Below, one piece after another: positions 5,162 through 14,800 of a DNA stretch of 26,582 nucleotides. Under the pieces are notes generated by a model. The model was not told the DNA's origin. It did no database searches and saw only the letters and a list, made by a program, of their open reading frames with translations. The translations under genes were made by a program, and so were the position numbers. The stretch is from assembly GCA_934130105.1 (NCBI GenBank), contig CAKOXL010000018.1, positions 1 through 26,582 on the forward strand, read 5' to 3'. Positions within the stretch are counted from its first letter, which is position 1, and every line of letters begins with the position of its first letter. This stretch comes from an uncultured Bacilli bacterium (GTDB lineage Bacteria > Bacillota_I > Bacilli_A > RF39 > UBA660).

Positions 5162-6823
5162 ATGTCTTATCAAGCGTTATATAGAAAGTATAGACCTTCT
5201 TCATTAAGCGATGTTGTTGGGCAGAATATAGTTATACAAATACTTAAAAATGCCATTAAAAATAATAAAGTATGTCATGCATATATATTTTCTGGACCGA
5301 GAGGGATCGGCAAAACTTCTATTGCTAAATTACTTGCTAAAGCTGTTAATTGCCTTGATTTAGATGATGGTGATGCTTGTGGAAAATGTGCAAATTGTGT
5401 TTCTATTAATAGTGGATTTAGTTCAGATATAATAGAAATTGATGCTGCTTCTAATAATGGCGTTGATGAAATTCGTGAAATTAAAAGTAAGATTAATTTA
5501 GTACCTAATCAATTAAAATATAAAGTTTATATTATAGATGAGGTTCATATGTTATCAATTGGTGCTTTTAATGCGTTATTAAAAACTCTTGAAGAACCAC
5601 CTGAACATGTAATCTTTATTTTAGCAACAACAGATCTTTATAAAGTTCCAACTACGATTATTTCTAGGTGTCAATGTTTTGAATTTAAGTGTATTTGTGA
5701 AGCAGATATAGTAAAAAGATTGAAACATATTTGCAATTCTGAAAATATTTCTATTGATGATTCAGTATTAGAATGTATTTCAAAATTATCAGATGGTGGT
5801 TTAAGAGATGCAATAGGTATGTTAGACAAGTTGAATGCTTATTCAAATGGTAATATTACTATTGAGGATTTTGAAAAAGTTAATGGTATTGTTTCAAAAG
5901 AATATAAAAATAATTTTCTTAATTATGTTAGTAATGGAAATGTTTCAGAGGCAATAAAATTTATTGATTATATATACGATAATGGCAAAGATTTAATTAT
6001 TTTTGTTCAAGATATGTTAAATTTATGTAAGGATTATAGTATAAGTTATTACATAGATAATGAACAAAAATATGATATTAAATTCTTAATACAATTTTCT
6101 AAAGTTTTAAATGATCTATCAAACACTATTAAAACAGTATCTGATGTGAAAACAATTTTAATAGTATCTATTCTTTCATTTATGGGAGATAGAACTGTTG
6201 AAAAAATTGAAAATGTTGCTATAAAAAACGATCTAAATATAAGAAATAATGAAATTAATGATAATAATTCTCAATTAGAACAAGAAAATGCCCATGAAAT
6301 TATTTCCCGGGAAATAATTTCAAATGATTCGGCAGTAGATGACATAAATTACAAAGAAATTAATCAGTTGATTATTAATAACTGTTTTGCTAGGGCAAGT
6401 AAAAATAATAAAGAGTATTTTGAATCAAAATGGAATGTATTAAATGATTATGCACTTGATAGTGAGTTTGGTGCTGCTGCATGCTATGTCTCTGATGGTG
6501 TTGTAAGAGCTGTTGGTGATAATGAAGTTATAATTTCGTTTGATTACGAATCAATGGTAAGCCGTGGTTTTGGTTTAATTAATAAAATACAAATTTTATT
6601 TGAAAAAATTTATAATAAACATTTTGATATTGCTTTAGTTACTAATGATGAATGGAATATTGAAAAAGAAAAGTATATAGCTAATAAAAAGAATAATGTG
6701 GCATATAAATATATTCCTATTGATAAAAATAATATTGAAAGTGAAAAAAAAGAAATAGACAATAAATCTATTGCTTCACAGGCAATTGATTTATTTGGGG
6801 AAGATTTAATAACTATTAATTAA
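5162..6823 (+). CDS. dnaX: DNA polymerase III subunit gamma/tau
   Basis: Clamp-loader ATPase that opens the sliding clamp and links polymerases at the fork; 553 residues, normal for the Gram-positive tau form. Start chosen at the ATG after GGAGGTG (5151-5157); MSYQALYRKYRP is the usual N-terminus. Seen in order: Walker A GPRGIGKTS (residues 45-53), zinc module with CGKCANC, DEVHM Walker B (from residue 126), and SRC arginine-finger region (SRCQCFEF). The C-terminal third is low-complexity Asn/Lys-rich linker plus a tau-like domain. The linker codes EIISREIIS (about residues 379-387) over a perfect Noc-type DNA site. It is followed by ybaB and recR, as in most bacteria. Confidence 0.96.
   Translation: MSYQALYRKYRPSSLSDVVGQNIVIQILKNAIKNNKVCHAYIFSGPRGIGKTSIAKLLAKAVNCLDLDDGDACGKCANCVSINSGFSSDIIEIDAASNNGVDEIREIKSKINLVPNQLKYKVYIIDEVHMLSIGAFNALLKTLEEPPEHVIFILATTDLYKVPTTIISRCQCFEFKCICEADIVKRLKHICNSENISIDDSVLECISKLSDGGLRDAIGMLDKLNAYSNGNITIEDFEKVNGIVSKEYKNNFLNYVSNGNVSEAIKFIDYIYDNGKDLIIFVQDMLNLCKDYSISYYIDNEQKYDIKFLIQFSKVLNDLSNTIKTVSDVKTILIVSILSFMGDRTVEKIENVAIKNDLNIRNNEINDNNSQLEQENAHEIISREIISNDSAVDDINYKEINQLIINNCFARASKNNKEYFESKWNVLNDYALDSEFGAAACYVSDGVVRAVGDNEVIISFDYESMVSRGFGLINKIQILFEKIYNKHFDIALVTNDEWNIEKEKYIANKKNNVAYKYIPIDKNNIESEKKEIDNKSIASQAIDLFGEDLITIN
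6302..6315. promoter_or_regulatory. Noc-type binding site (NBS) inside the dnaX coding sequence
   Basis: Perfect ATTTCCCGGGAAAT, with symmetry extending over 24 bp (6297-6320), identical in its extended form to the site at 3371-3394. It is read as codons for an Asn/Glu/Ile-rich linker of DnaX, where protein constraint is low. No parS or DnaA box adjoins it, unlike the three sites in the intergenic cluster. Confidence 0.82.
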
Positions 6824-6837
6824 AAAGGAGAGATAAT

Positions 6838-7137
6838 ATGAATATACAAGCTTTAATGAAACAGGCACAATCTTTACAGAAGGATATGATGAAAGCAAAA
6901 GAGGAAATTGATAATATGACTTTCACTGGTACTAGCTCTTTTGTTAGTGTTGTTGTAAAAGGTACCAAGGAAGTTATAAAAGTTACTATTGATAATGATG
7001 ATATATCTAGTGATGATAAGGAAATGATAGAAGATATGCTAGTAGTTGCTTTAAATGATGCATTCAAACAGATTGATAAAATAACAGAACAAAAAATGGG
7101 TAAATTTAGTAACATGATGCCTGGTGGATTGTTTTAG
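6838..7137 (+). CDS. ybaB: YbaB/EbfC family nucleoid-associated protein
   Basis: Small dimeric DNA-binding protein of 99 residues (the family is about 100-115), preceded by a strong AAAAGGAGAG Shine-Dalgarno 14 bases after dnaX. The N-terminal helix MNIQALMKQAQSLQKDMMKAKEEI and the core beta-sheet (VVVKGTKEVIKVTID) followed by a C-terminal helix ending MMPGGLF are characteristic. The dnaX-ybaB-recR order is highly conserved in bacteria. Its exact physiological role is not settled; a nucleoid-associated function, and links to recombinational repair through RecR, have been proposed for the family. Confidence 0.93.
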   Translation: MNIQALMKQAQSLQKDMMKAKEEIDNMTFTGTSSFVSVVVKGTKEVIKVTIDNDDISSDDKEMIEDMLVVALNDAFKQIDKITEQKMGKFSNMMPGGLF

Positions 7138-7145
7138 GTGAAATT

Positions 7146-7742
7146 ATGTATCCTAGTGGATTGCAACAATTAATTGATTCTTTTAAATATTTACCTGGGA
7201 TAGGTGAAAAAACTGCTGAGAGATTAGCTTTTGCTGTTTTGGATATGGATGAGGAAAGAGTTGAGTTGTTTTCTAACAGCTTGCATAATGTTAAGACTAC
7301 TATTCATCGTTGTTCAATATGTAATGGATTAACAGACTTAGATATATGTCCAATTTGTAGTGATAAATCACGTAATTCAGATATTTTATGTGTTGTTGAG
7401 GATCCAAAATCGGTTTTTCTTTTTGAAAAATTAGGTTTATTTAAAGGAAAGTATCATGTATTAAAAGGGCTTATTTCGCCACTTGATGGCATTAATCCCG
7501 ATGATATTGAACTTGAAAAATTGGTTGATAGAGTAAAAAAAGAATCATATCGTGAAATTATTCTTGCATTTAAACCTTGCATTGAAGGTGAAACTACTTC
7601 TTTATATATAAAAAGAATTTTGGGGGATATGAATCTTTCAATTACTAAAATAGCTAGTGGTATCCCAATGGGAGCTGACATTGAATATATTGATGCCATG
7701 ACGCTTGAAAGGGCGTTGATGGATAGGAAAGACGTTGAGTAA
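7146..7742 (+). CDS. recR: Recombination mediator RecR
   Basis: RecR of the RecFOR pathway, which loads RecA onto gapped DNA; 198 residues, family-typical. Visible in order: N-terminal helix-hairpin-helix (LPGIGEKTAERLAF), a Cys4 zinc finger (CSICNGLTDLDICPIC), a Toprim domain beginning ILCVVEDPKSVFLFEK, and the C-terminal PMGADIEYIDAMTLERAL Walker-B-like segment. The usually very conserved NPTVEGEAT Toprim stretch reads KPCIEGETT here, so the Glu is kept but the preceding residues differ. The gene begins 8 bases after ybaB and is surely cotranscribed. Confidence 0.95.
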   Translation: MYPSGLQQLIDSFKYLPGIGEKTAERLAFAVLDMDEERVELFSNSLHNVKTTIHRCSICNGLTDLDICPICSDKSRNSDILCVVEDPKSVFLFEKLGLFKGKYHVLKGLISPLDGINPDDIELEKLVDRVKKESYREIILAFKPCIEGETTSLYIKRILGDMNLSITKIASGIPMGADIEYIDAMTLERALMDRKDVE

Positions 7743-7786
7743 GAATAAAATTATTATTTTTTCATAATTTTTAATAGGTGATTTTT

Positions 7787-7972
7787 ATGAAAAAGTTATT
7801 TTCTTTAATGAAAAGAATTTTATTTAGTTTTTTAATACTATATGGTTTTAATACTATAGGTAGCAACTTTAATATTATTATTCCAATCAATTATATAACG
7901 ATTTTACTTATTACATTTCTTGGCTTTCCTGCCTTATTTTCTTTAGTTTTATTATTTGTTATTGCATTTTGA
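7787..7972 (+). CDS. bofA: BofA-like pro-sigma-K processing inhibitor, small membrane protein
   Basis: A 61-residue, almost entirely hydrophobic protein. The start is the ATG five bases after AGGTGA; an upstream in-frame GTG lies within that Shine-Dalgarno. Two membrane segments (about 10-30 and 36-60) flank the family hallmark IPINYIT (32-38) followed by FLGFPALF, which matches the BofA pattern IPIN-hT...GhPG. In B. subtilis, bofA also lies downstream of recR and its product holds the SpoIVFB protease inactive until sigma-K is needed. It is shorter than the B. subtilis protein (87 aa). Family membership rests on one motif plus synteny; the sporulation role is inferred. Confidence 0.75.
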   Translation: MKKLFSLMKRILFSFLILYGFNTIGSNFNIIIPINYITILLITFLGFPALFSLVLLFVIAF

Positions 7973-7983
7973 GGTGAAATTTT

Positions 7984-8886
7984 ATGTTGGATTCTTTTAA
8001 AGATGAACAACCTTTATTTTATGAAGAGGTAGTTAATAGTATAAAAAATAATAAGATTAGTCATGCTTATTTGATAGAAACTAATAATTATCAGAAAAGT
8101 GATGAGTTAATCTTATCTTTTGTTAAGACAATTTTTTGCAAAAAAAATAATACAGATCTTACTAATTGCGACACATGTAATATTTGTCATTTGATAGATA
8201 CTAATAATTTATCTGATTTTAGTATCATAGAACCAGATGGTAGCTTTATTAAAAAAGATCAAATTTTAGATATAAAGGAAAAATTTAAAACAACTTCTTT
8301 TCAAAACAATCCACGTATTTACCTAATTAAGTGTGCTGATAGATTAAATAAGCAGGCTTCTAATTCTTTACTTAAATTTCTAGAAGAACCAGATGGCAAT
8401 ATAATAGCTATATTAGAAACGGATAATCGTTATAAAGTACTTCCTACTATTAGGAGTAGGTGTCAAGTTTATACTTTACTTAATAATGAAAAAACATTTG
8501 AATTTACTGACTTTGATTTATTGACTAAATTTATTAAAAATCTAGAAACCAAAAAAAATCTTCTGATTGCTTATTTACCAGGTATCTTAGATAATGATTA
8601 TCGTAATAAAGATTTTTGGATTAGTTTTTTTAATGAAATGATTCATATTTATGAAAATGCTATTAGAAAAAAAGAAAACATAGATTATACTAATTACGGC
8701 GAATTGCTTGATTTTTTAGTAAATAATAATAGCATTTCTAGAATGATTTATAAAATTAGAGTTTTATTTTTGACTATAAATAATTTGGATTATAATTTAA
8801 ATATTCCAATGATGTTGGACAAGTTTATTATAGATTTTACGAATGGTGGTGATACTGTTGAATGTAGTAGGCGTAATTTTAAATGA
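7984..8886 (+). CDS. holB: DNA polymerase III subunit delta' (clamp loader)
   Basis: Non-ATPase AAA+ subunit of the clamp loader, 300 residues, preceded by GAGGTGAAA. It shares the DnaX-like fold (KISHAYLIE, LNKQASNSLLKFLEEP, and the SRC motif in TIRSRCQVY) but lacks a Walker A motif (YLIETNNYQKSDE at that place), which is the normal state of delta'. A Cys-rich zinc module (CDTCNIC) is present. The gene starts 11 bases after bofA, and its 3' end overlaps ricT, indicating translational coupling. In B. subtilis tmk and several yaa genes lie between bofA and holB; none are present here. Confidence 0.93.
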   Translation: MLDSFKDEQPLFYEEVVNSIKNNKISHAYLIETNNYQKSDELILSFVKTIFCKKNNTDLTNCDTCNICHLIDTNNLSDFSIIEPDGSFIKKDQILDIKEKFKTTSFQNNPRIYLIKCADRLNKQASNSLLKFLEEPDGNIIAILETDNRYKVLPTIRSRCQVYTLLNNEKTFEFTDFDLLTKFIKNLETKKNLLIAYLPGILDNDYRNKDFWISFFNEMIHIYENAIRKKENIDYTNYGELLDFLVNNNSISRMIYKIRVLFLTINNLDYNLNIPMMLDKFIIDFTNGGDTVECSRRNFK

Positions 8887-9649
8887 TAAAGGTAGAACTT
8901 ACTTTTTTTTGTGTAATTCTCTTGAAGTTAAAATTGGTACACATGTAATTGTAGAAACAGATAGAGGTCTTCAATATGGCAAAGTGGTTGTTTATAATTC
9001 TAATGTATCATCTCAAGATATTGGATTAGAATTAAAAAATGTTGTTCGTGTTGCAACTAATGCAGATAAAAAACAGTATTTGAAAAATTTAAAGGATTCT
9101 AATAATGCGTTGTTGAAAGCTAGAAATATAGCTAATGATTTGAAACTTGAAATGAGAATTATAGATGCTAATTATACTTTTGACCGTAATCAACTACTTT
9201 TTAATTTTCTTGCTGATAATCGTGTTGATTTTAGAGATTTTGCTAAAAAGTTGGCACAAATATATAAAACACGTATTGAGCTTAGACAAATTGGAGTACG
9301 AGATAAAGCTAAAGAGATTGGTGGTATAGGACCATGTGGTCGCTTTTTATGTTGTAGTACTTTTTTAACTGAATTTAACAGTGTATCCATTAATATGGCT
9401 AAAAATCAGATGCTTGCATTAAATCCTAATAAGATTAATGGTGTTTGTGGTAGGCTATTGTGTTGTCTGAATTACGAGGATGAAGTCTATACTGAAATGA
9501 AAAAAGGAATGCCTAACATTGGACAAGCTTATAAGGAAAATGGTATAGATGGTAAAGTTATATCAGTAGACATAATTAAAAGAAAGTTTGTTGTTGAGGC
9601 TAAAAATAAAACACTAGTAGAGGTAGATTGTAATGGAAGTCTTGAATGA
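8858..9649 (+). CDS. ricT: RicT/YaaT, PSP1-domain regulator of RNase Y
   Basis: PSP1 C-terminal domain protein. In B. subtilis RicT acts with RicA and RicF as a complex that directs mRNA maturation by RNase Y and supports sporulation, competence and biofilm formation. The TTG at 8858 is preferred: it follows GGTGGTGA by five bases and gives the family N-terminus NVVGV; an ATG at 8843 in the same frame is the alternative. The conserved Cys cluster is present (IGPCGRFLCC and NGVCGRLLCC), matching ligands proposed for Fe-S clusters. About 263 residues. It overlaps both holB and the following methyltransferase gene, so the three are probably translationally coupled. Confidence 0.93.
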   Translation: MNVVGVILNDKGRTYFFLCNSLEVKIGTHVIVETDRGLQYGKVVVYNSNVSSQDIGLELKNVVRVATNADKKQYLKNLKDSNNALLKARNIANDLKLEMRIIDANYTFDRNQLLFNFLADNRVDFRDFAKKLAQIYKTRIELRQIGVRDKAKEIGGIGPCGRFLCCSTFLTEFNSVSINMAKNQMLALNPNKINGVCGRLLCCLNYEDEVYTEMKKGMPNIGQAYKENGIDGKVISVDIIKRKFVVEAKNKTLVEVDCNGSLE

Positions 9650-10352
9650 TTTAGTTGGATACGATAATTTGAAGATTTTTCAAAATACTGATTGGTTTTC
9701 ATTTTCTTTAGATTCTGTTTTGCTTGCTAATTTTGTTACTATTAATAAAAATATTAGTAGCATTTTAGATTTAGGGTGCGGTAATGCACCAATTCCGTTG
9801 ATTTTATCTACGAAAACTAATGCTAATATTGTTGGAGTAGAAATTCAAAATGATTGTTATGAATTAGCACGTAAGAGCATTTTATATAATAAATTAGAAG
9901 ATAGGATTTCTCTTTTAAATATGGATATGAAAGAGTTGAAGAAAAAATATAATAGCGATACTTTTGATGTTATTACTTGCAATCCACCTTATTTTAAATA
10001 TTTAGAGACCAGTAATTTAAATGATGATATCCATAAAATTATTGCAAGGCATGAAAAAGAAATAACACTTGAAGAAGTTATTTCACTTGCTAAATATTTA
10101 TTAAAAAATAATGGTGTTTTTGCTGTTGTTCATAGGACGGATAGATTGATTGAAATAATTAATTTGTTTCAAAAGTATTGTTTAGAGGTAAAAAAAATAA
10201 GATTTGTTTATCCAAAAACTAATTCGGAATCAAATATAGTTTTAGTAGAGGGAAGAAAGAATGGAAAGACAGGTCTTAAGTTATTACCACCGCTTTATGT
10301 TCATAATGATGATGGTAGTTATACAGAAGATGTTTTAGCAATGTTTAAGTAA
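9633..10352 (+). CDS. trmN6: YabB-like tRNA1(Val) adenine-N6 methyltransferase
   Basis: A 239-residue Rossmann-fold SAM-dependent methyltransferase overlapping the 3' end of ricT. Motif I is ILDLGCGNAPIPLIL (about 44-58), the acidic motif II is VGVEIQ, and motif IV is NPPY (117-120), the signature of amino-group (N6-adenine) methyltransferases. FSFSLDSVLLANF near the N-terminus is typical of the YfiC/TrmN6/YabB group. In B. subtilis yabB lies between yabA and yazA-rsmI; here it adjoins ricT directly, and yabA is missing. Substrate (A37 of tRNA1-Val) is transferred from E. coli TrmN6 and is not proven for the Gram-positive proteins. Confidence 0.88.
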   Translation: MEVLNDLVGYDNLKIFQNTDWFSFSLDSVLLANFVTINKNISSILDLGCGNAPIPLILSTKTNANIVGVEIQNDCYELARKSILYNKLEDRISLLNMDMKELKKKYNSDTFDVITCNPPYFKYLETSNLNDDIHKIIARHEKEITLEEVISLAKYLLKNNGVFAVVHRTDRLIEIINLFQKYCLEVKKIRFVYPKTNSESNIVLVEGRKNGKTGLKLLPPLYVHNDDGSYTEDVLAMFK

Positions 10353-10395
10353 TATAAGATTTGCATATAATAATTGTTGTTTAGTGAGGTTAAAT

Positions 10396-11235
10396 ATGAT
10401 TCAAAAAAGTTATGATAATAGTCCTAGTTTATATTTAATACCAACCCCTGTTGGTAATATGGAAGATATTACTTTACGTAGTATTAATACTTTAAAAATG
10501 GTTGATTTATTGCTATGTGAAGATACACGTGTAACATTAGAATTATTGAATAAATTAGGTATAAAGAAAAAAATGATACATTCTGATGATCATAATGAGG
10601 ATTCTTTAAAAGAAATGGTCTTATCTAAACTTAATGAAGGATTAAATATTGGATTAGTTACTGATAGAGGTACGCCAATTATTAGTGATCCCGGATATAA
10701 AATAGCTGAATTTGTTTCAAAAAATGGCTTTAATGTTATTAGTTTACCTGGACCTACTGCTTTTGTTCCTGCCTTAACTATGTCTGGTATTAATCCATCA
10801 CCTTTTTTATTTTATGGATTTTTAAATAGTAAAGAATCTAAGCGTATAAAAGAGTTAAGCAATTTAAAAAATTTACCATACACAATAATTTTTTATGAGG
10901 CACCACATAGAATCTCTAGTATGTTAAATTCACTATTGCAAGTATTTGGCAACAGAAGTGTAGCACTATGTAGAGAAATTAGTAAAAAGTATGAAGAGGT
11001 ATTAAGAGGCAATATCAGCGATATAATTGCATTGTGTGATGGCTTAAAGGGTGAAATGGTAGTAGTTGTTAATGGTAATCATGAACAGGAAGATTTTTCA
11101 GAAATGACTATTCTTGAGCATATTAAACTTTATTTGGAAGATGGTATGACTGAAAAAGAAGCCATTAAGAAAGTAGCAGTTGAAAGAGATATTCCTAAAT
11201 CAATAGTATATAAGGAGTATCATATTGATAATTAA
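10396..11235 (+). CDS. rsmI: 16S rRNA (cytidine-1402-2'-O) methyltransferase
   Basis: RsmI methylates the ribose of C1402 in the ribosomal P site. The start is the ATG after the GTGAGG Shine-Dalgarno (an in-frame GTG lies inside it), giving 279 residues, family-typical. Tetrapyrrole-methylase-fold motifs are clear: LYLIPTPVGNMEDITLR (residues 12-28), LLCEDTRVT, DRGTPIISDPG, PGPTAFVPALTMSG and the FLFYGF segment. The C-terminal 40 residues (MTILEHIKLYLEDGMTEKEA) form the usual small helical domain. The gene order yabB-rsmI matches B. subtilis except that the GIY-YIG gene yazA is absent. A TATAAT at 10366-10371 could be a local promoter, but its -35 is poor. Confidence 0.95.
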   Translation: MIQKSYDNSPSLYLIPTPVGNMEDITLRSINTLKMVDLLLCEDTRVTLELLNKLGIKKKMIHSDDHNEDSLKEMVLSKLNEGLNIGLVTDRGTPIISDPGYKIAEFVSKNGFNVISLPGPTAFVPALTMSGINPSPFLFYGFLNSKESKRIKELSNLKNLPYTIIFYEAPHRISSMLNSLLQVFGNRSVALCREISKKYEEVLRGNISDIIALCDGLKGEMVVVVNGNHEQEDFSEMTILEHIKLYLEDGMTEKEAIKKVAVERDIPKSIVYKEYHIDN

Positions 11236-11274
11236 ACATTAATTTTTTTAAGATAAAATTTAGGATGTGATAAT

Positions 11275-11835
11275 ATGAGATTAATAGTTGGATTAGGTAA
11301 TCCAGGTAAAGAATATGAAAATACGAGACATAATATCGGTTTTAGAATGATTGATAGATATGCTAATGAAATTGGTACTCCTATTAATAAATCTAAGTTT
11401 AATGGATTATATAATGAGATAATAATAAATAATGAAAAGATTATTTTGTTAAAACCACAATCTTATATAAATTTGAGTGGTGAAGTCGTTAGAAAGTTTG
11501 TAGATTTTTATAAAATTAAAATAGATGATATATTAATTATTCATGATGATTTAGATTTAGCAGTTGGTACATATAAAATAAAGAAAAAAGGTTCAAGTGG
11601 CGGACACAATGGACTTAAAAATATTGAAATGCATCTTAATACTCAGGAATATAAGAGAATTAAAATTGGTATTTCAAACAATAAATCAATTGATACTAAA
11701 GATTATGTTTTAGGAAAATTATCAGATTTAGAGTTATCAGAATTAAATAAAGTTGAAAAAATTGTTTTAGATATATTGGACGATTATTTAAAGATACCTT
11801 TTGATAGTTTAATGTCTAAATATAATCATAGATAG
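11275..11835 (+). CDS. pth: Peptidyl-tRNA hydrolase
   Basis: Releases peptides from stalled peptidyl-tRNA; 186 residues, normal length. Active-site residues are all present: Asn10 in GLGNPG, His19 in ENTRHNIGF, Asn66 in YINLSG, Asp92 in HDDLDL and Asn112 in SGGHNGLKN. A weak Shine-Dalgarno (GGATGTGAT) precedes the ATG. It lies 11 bases upstream of mfd, and pth-mfd adjacency is a widespread Bacillota arrangement. Confidence 0.96.
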   Translation: MRLIVGLGNPGKEYENTRHNIGFRMIDRYANEIGTPINKSKFNGLYNEIIINNEKIILLKPQSYINLSGEVVRKFVDFYKIKIDDILIIHDDLDLAVGTYKIKKKGSSGGHNGLKNIEMHLNTQEYKRIKIGISNNKSIDTKDYVLGKLSDLELSELNKVEKIVLDILDDYLKIPFDSLMSKYNHR

Positions 11836-11846
11836 TTGGTGATTTT

Positions 11847-14800
11847 ATGAATGTATTTGCTAGTGATATTCCAATAAAAAACATAAATAATATTGCTTTA
11901 TCTGGTTTAACAGATGAGCTTTTTTGTCGTTACATTGATACTGTATTTCAAAATAATGATAAATCTATTTTAATTGTAACTTCTAGTTTATTTGAAGCAA
12001 ATCAATTATATGATAGTCTAACTAATTATCAAGAAGATGTTTATTTATTTCCGATGGATGATTTTTTAACTAGTGAAGCAATTGCTGCTAGTCCGGATTT
12101 AATGGTAAATAGACTTGAAACAATTAATTCTATTTTATCTAAGAATAAAGTTATTGTAATCACTAATTTAATGGGTTATTTACGTTATTTACCTAAGGTT
12201 TCTAGCTATAAAGATAGTATTAAAAGTTTCTCGGTTGGTTTTACAGTTGATCAATTACAGTTTGCTAAATATTTAAGTAATATAGGATATAAGAGGGAAT
12301 CTTTAGTTACTAAGACAGGAGAATTTGCGGTAAGAGGATTTATTGTTGATATTTTTCCTTTAGGTGAAGAGCATCCTGTGCGTTTTGAATTTTTCGGTGA
12401 TGAAATTGACTCAATTAGATATTTTGATGAGGAAACACAGAAATCTATTAATAATTCTGATAATATTACCATCTATCCATATAGTGAATTTATATTAGAA
12501 AATGATGTAGATGTTGTAGAACCAAAGCAAAAATACTTAAAGGAATTTTCTGAAGTTAATTCCATTCTTGATTATCTTTGTAACGGTATTACTTTTTATA
12601 AGGATCAAAGCCAACTTTTAGTAACTTATAAGAACATTTTGAATGAAACCATAACTTATAGAAGTGAAAAAGATACTGATTTTACTGGAAACTATATGTT
12701 TGATTTTTATGAATTACACCCTGATAACTTAAATTATTATTTGACATTAGATAATATAATAGATGATAAAAATGTAACTATATATAATTTTGATAGTAAA
12801 GAGATTTCTCCTTTTCATGAAAATGTAGATGCAATAAATAGTTTTATTTCGGAGCAACTTTATCTTAATAAATTTGTGGTTATATATTTAAAAGAAATGC
12901 AGTTTAAATCTTTTATTAAGGAGCTTAATTCTACCTACGTACTTACCGATGAAGATAATTTAAAGAAAGGTATTGTAAATATTATCTTAAAACAAGTAAA
13001 TAAAGGGTATATGTATCAAGATTTAGTAGTATTAACGGATAAAGAGTTATTTAATTATAGTACTACTCATAAAAAATATAAAACTAGATTTAAATATGCT
13101 TCTAAAATAAGAGATATAAATAAGCTAGAGATAGGTGATTATGTTGTTCACTATATTAATGGTATTGGTGTATATAATGGTATAAAAACACTTAATTATG
13201 GGGATTTAGCAAAGGATTACATAGAAGTTTTGTATGCTGGTAGTGATAAACTTTATATTCCTGTTGAAAAAATAGATTTAATAAGTAAATATTCAGGTAA
13301 TGAAGGTGTTAGTCCTAAGGTTAACAAACTTGGAGGAAATGACTGGAATAAGGTTAAAGCTAGAGTAAAAAGTAAAATACATGATATTGCTGATAAGTTA
13401 TTACATATTTATGCAGAAAGAGAAATTAAAGAAGGTTATGCTTTTTCTAAAGATACAGAATTACAAAGACAATTTGATAATAGTTTTGAATATTCAGAAA
13501 CAAAAGATCAATTGCTAGCAATAGAACAGATAAAAAGTGATATGGAATCACCACATCCTATGGATAGGTTGTTATGTGGTGATGTTGGTTATGGTAAAAC
13601 GGAGGTTGCATTTCGTGCTGTATTTAAAGCTGTTATGGATTCTAAACAAGTTTTATATTTGTGCCCAACTACTATTTTATCTAGTCAACAATATCAAAAT
13701 GCATTAGTTAGATTTCGTGATTTTCCTATTAATATAGGTGTTTTGAATAGATTTACGTTGCCAAAGGAGAAAAAAAGGATACTTGATGGTTTAAAAGATG
13801 GCACAATTGATTTCGTTATTGGTACACATAGACTACTTAGTAATGATGTTAAACCAAAAGATCTTGGGCTTTTGATTATTGATGAAGAGCAAAGATTTGG
13901 AGTAACGCATAAAGAAAAAATAAAAGAGTATAAAACGAATGTTGATGTACTAACTTTAACGGCAACACCAATACCTAGAACGTTACAGATGTCTATGATA
14001 GGAATTAGAAGCTTGTCTTTAATAGAAACTCCACCAGTAGATAGATATCCAGTTCAAACTTATGTTATAGAAGAAAATAATCAAATTATAAAAGATGCAA
14101 TTTATAAAGAATTATCTCGTAATGGTCAGGTTTTTTTACTTTATAATCACGTTGATACAATCGAAAAAAAAGTTTATGAAATAAAAAAATTAGTTCCGGA
14201 AGCTAGAATTATTTTTGCCCATGGTCAGTTATCTAGAGATGAACTTGAAGATAGAATGCAAGAATTTATTGAGCATAAGTATGATATTTTAATTTGCACA
14301 ACCATTATAGAAACAGGAATTGACATTCCTAATGCTAATACTTTAATAATTTTGGATGCTGATAGATTTGGACTTAGTCAACTTTATCAAATACGTGGAA
14401 GAGTGGGTAGAAGTAATAAGATTGCTTATGCTTATTTGATGTATTCACCTAGTAAGACGCTTAATGAGATTGCTATTAAAAGGTTAAATGCAATTAAAGA
14501 CTTTACAGAGCTTGGTAGTGGCTTTTCAATAGCTACACGTGATTTATCTATTCGTGGGGCTGGTGATATTTTAGGCAGTGAACAGGCTGGTTTTATTGAT
14601 ACGGTTGGTATTGATTTGTATTTAAAAATGTTACAGGATGAAATTGATATACTCAAAGGTCTTACTCCGAAAGAAGAAATTATTGAAAATGAAAAACCAC
14701 TTTTAAATATTGCTACTCATATTTCCTCTTCATATACTGATGATGATGATCTTAAAATATCTATTCACAAGCAAATTAATAGCATTGATTCTTTTGAAAA

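Noticed and set aside
6744..6751. Run of eight A in dnaX as a programmed frameshift site for a gamma form
   Set aside because: It lies about 25 codons from the stop; slippage would only trim the C-terminus and could not give a gamma-type truncation.
6816..7115. Minus-strand frame over ybaB
   Set aside because: Shadow of ybaB with no ribosome binding site and no recognisable protein features.
7747..7771. Terminator between recR and bofA (AAAATTAT/ATAATTTT)
   Set aside because: The stem is A/T only and probably too weak; operon continuity with bofA and holB is more likely.
10520..10535. CACGTG at 10524-10535 as a degenerate parS in rsmI
   Set aside because: Flanks do not match the TGTTT/AAACA arms.
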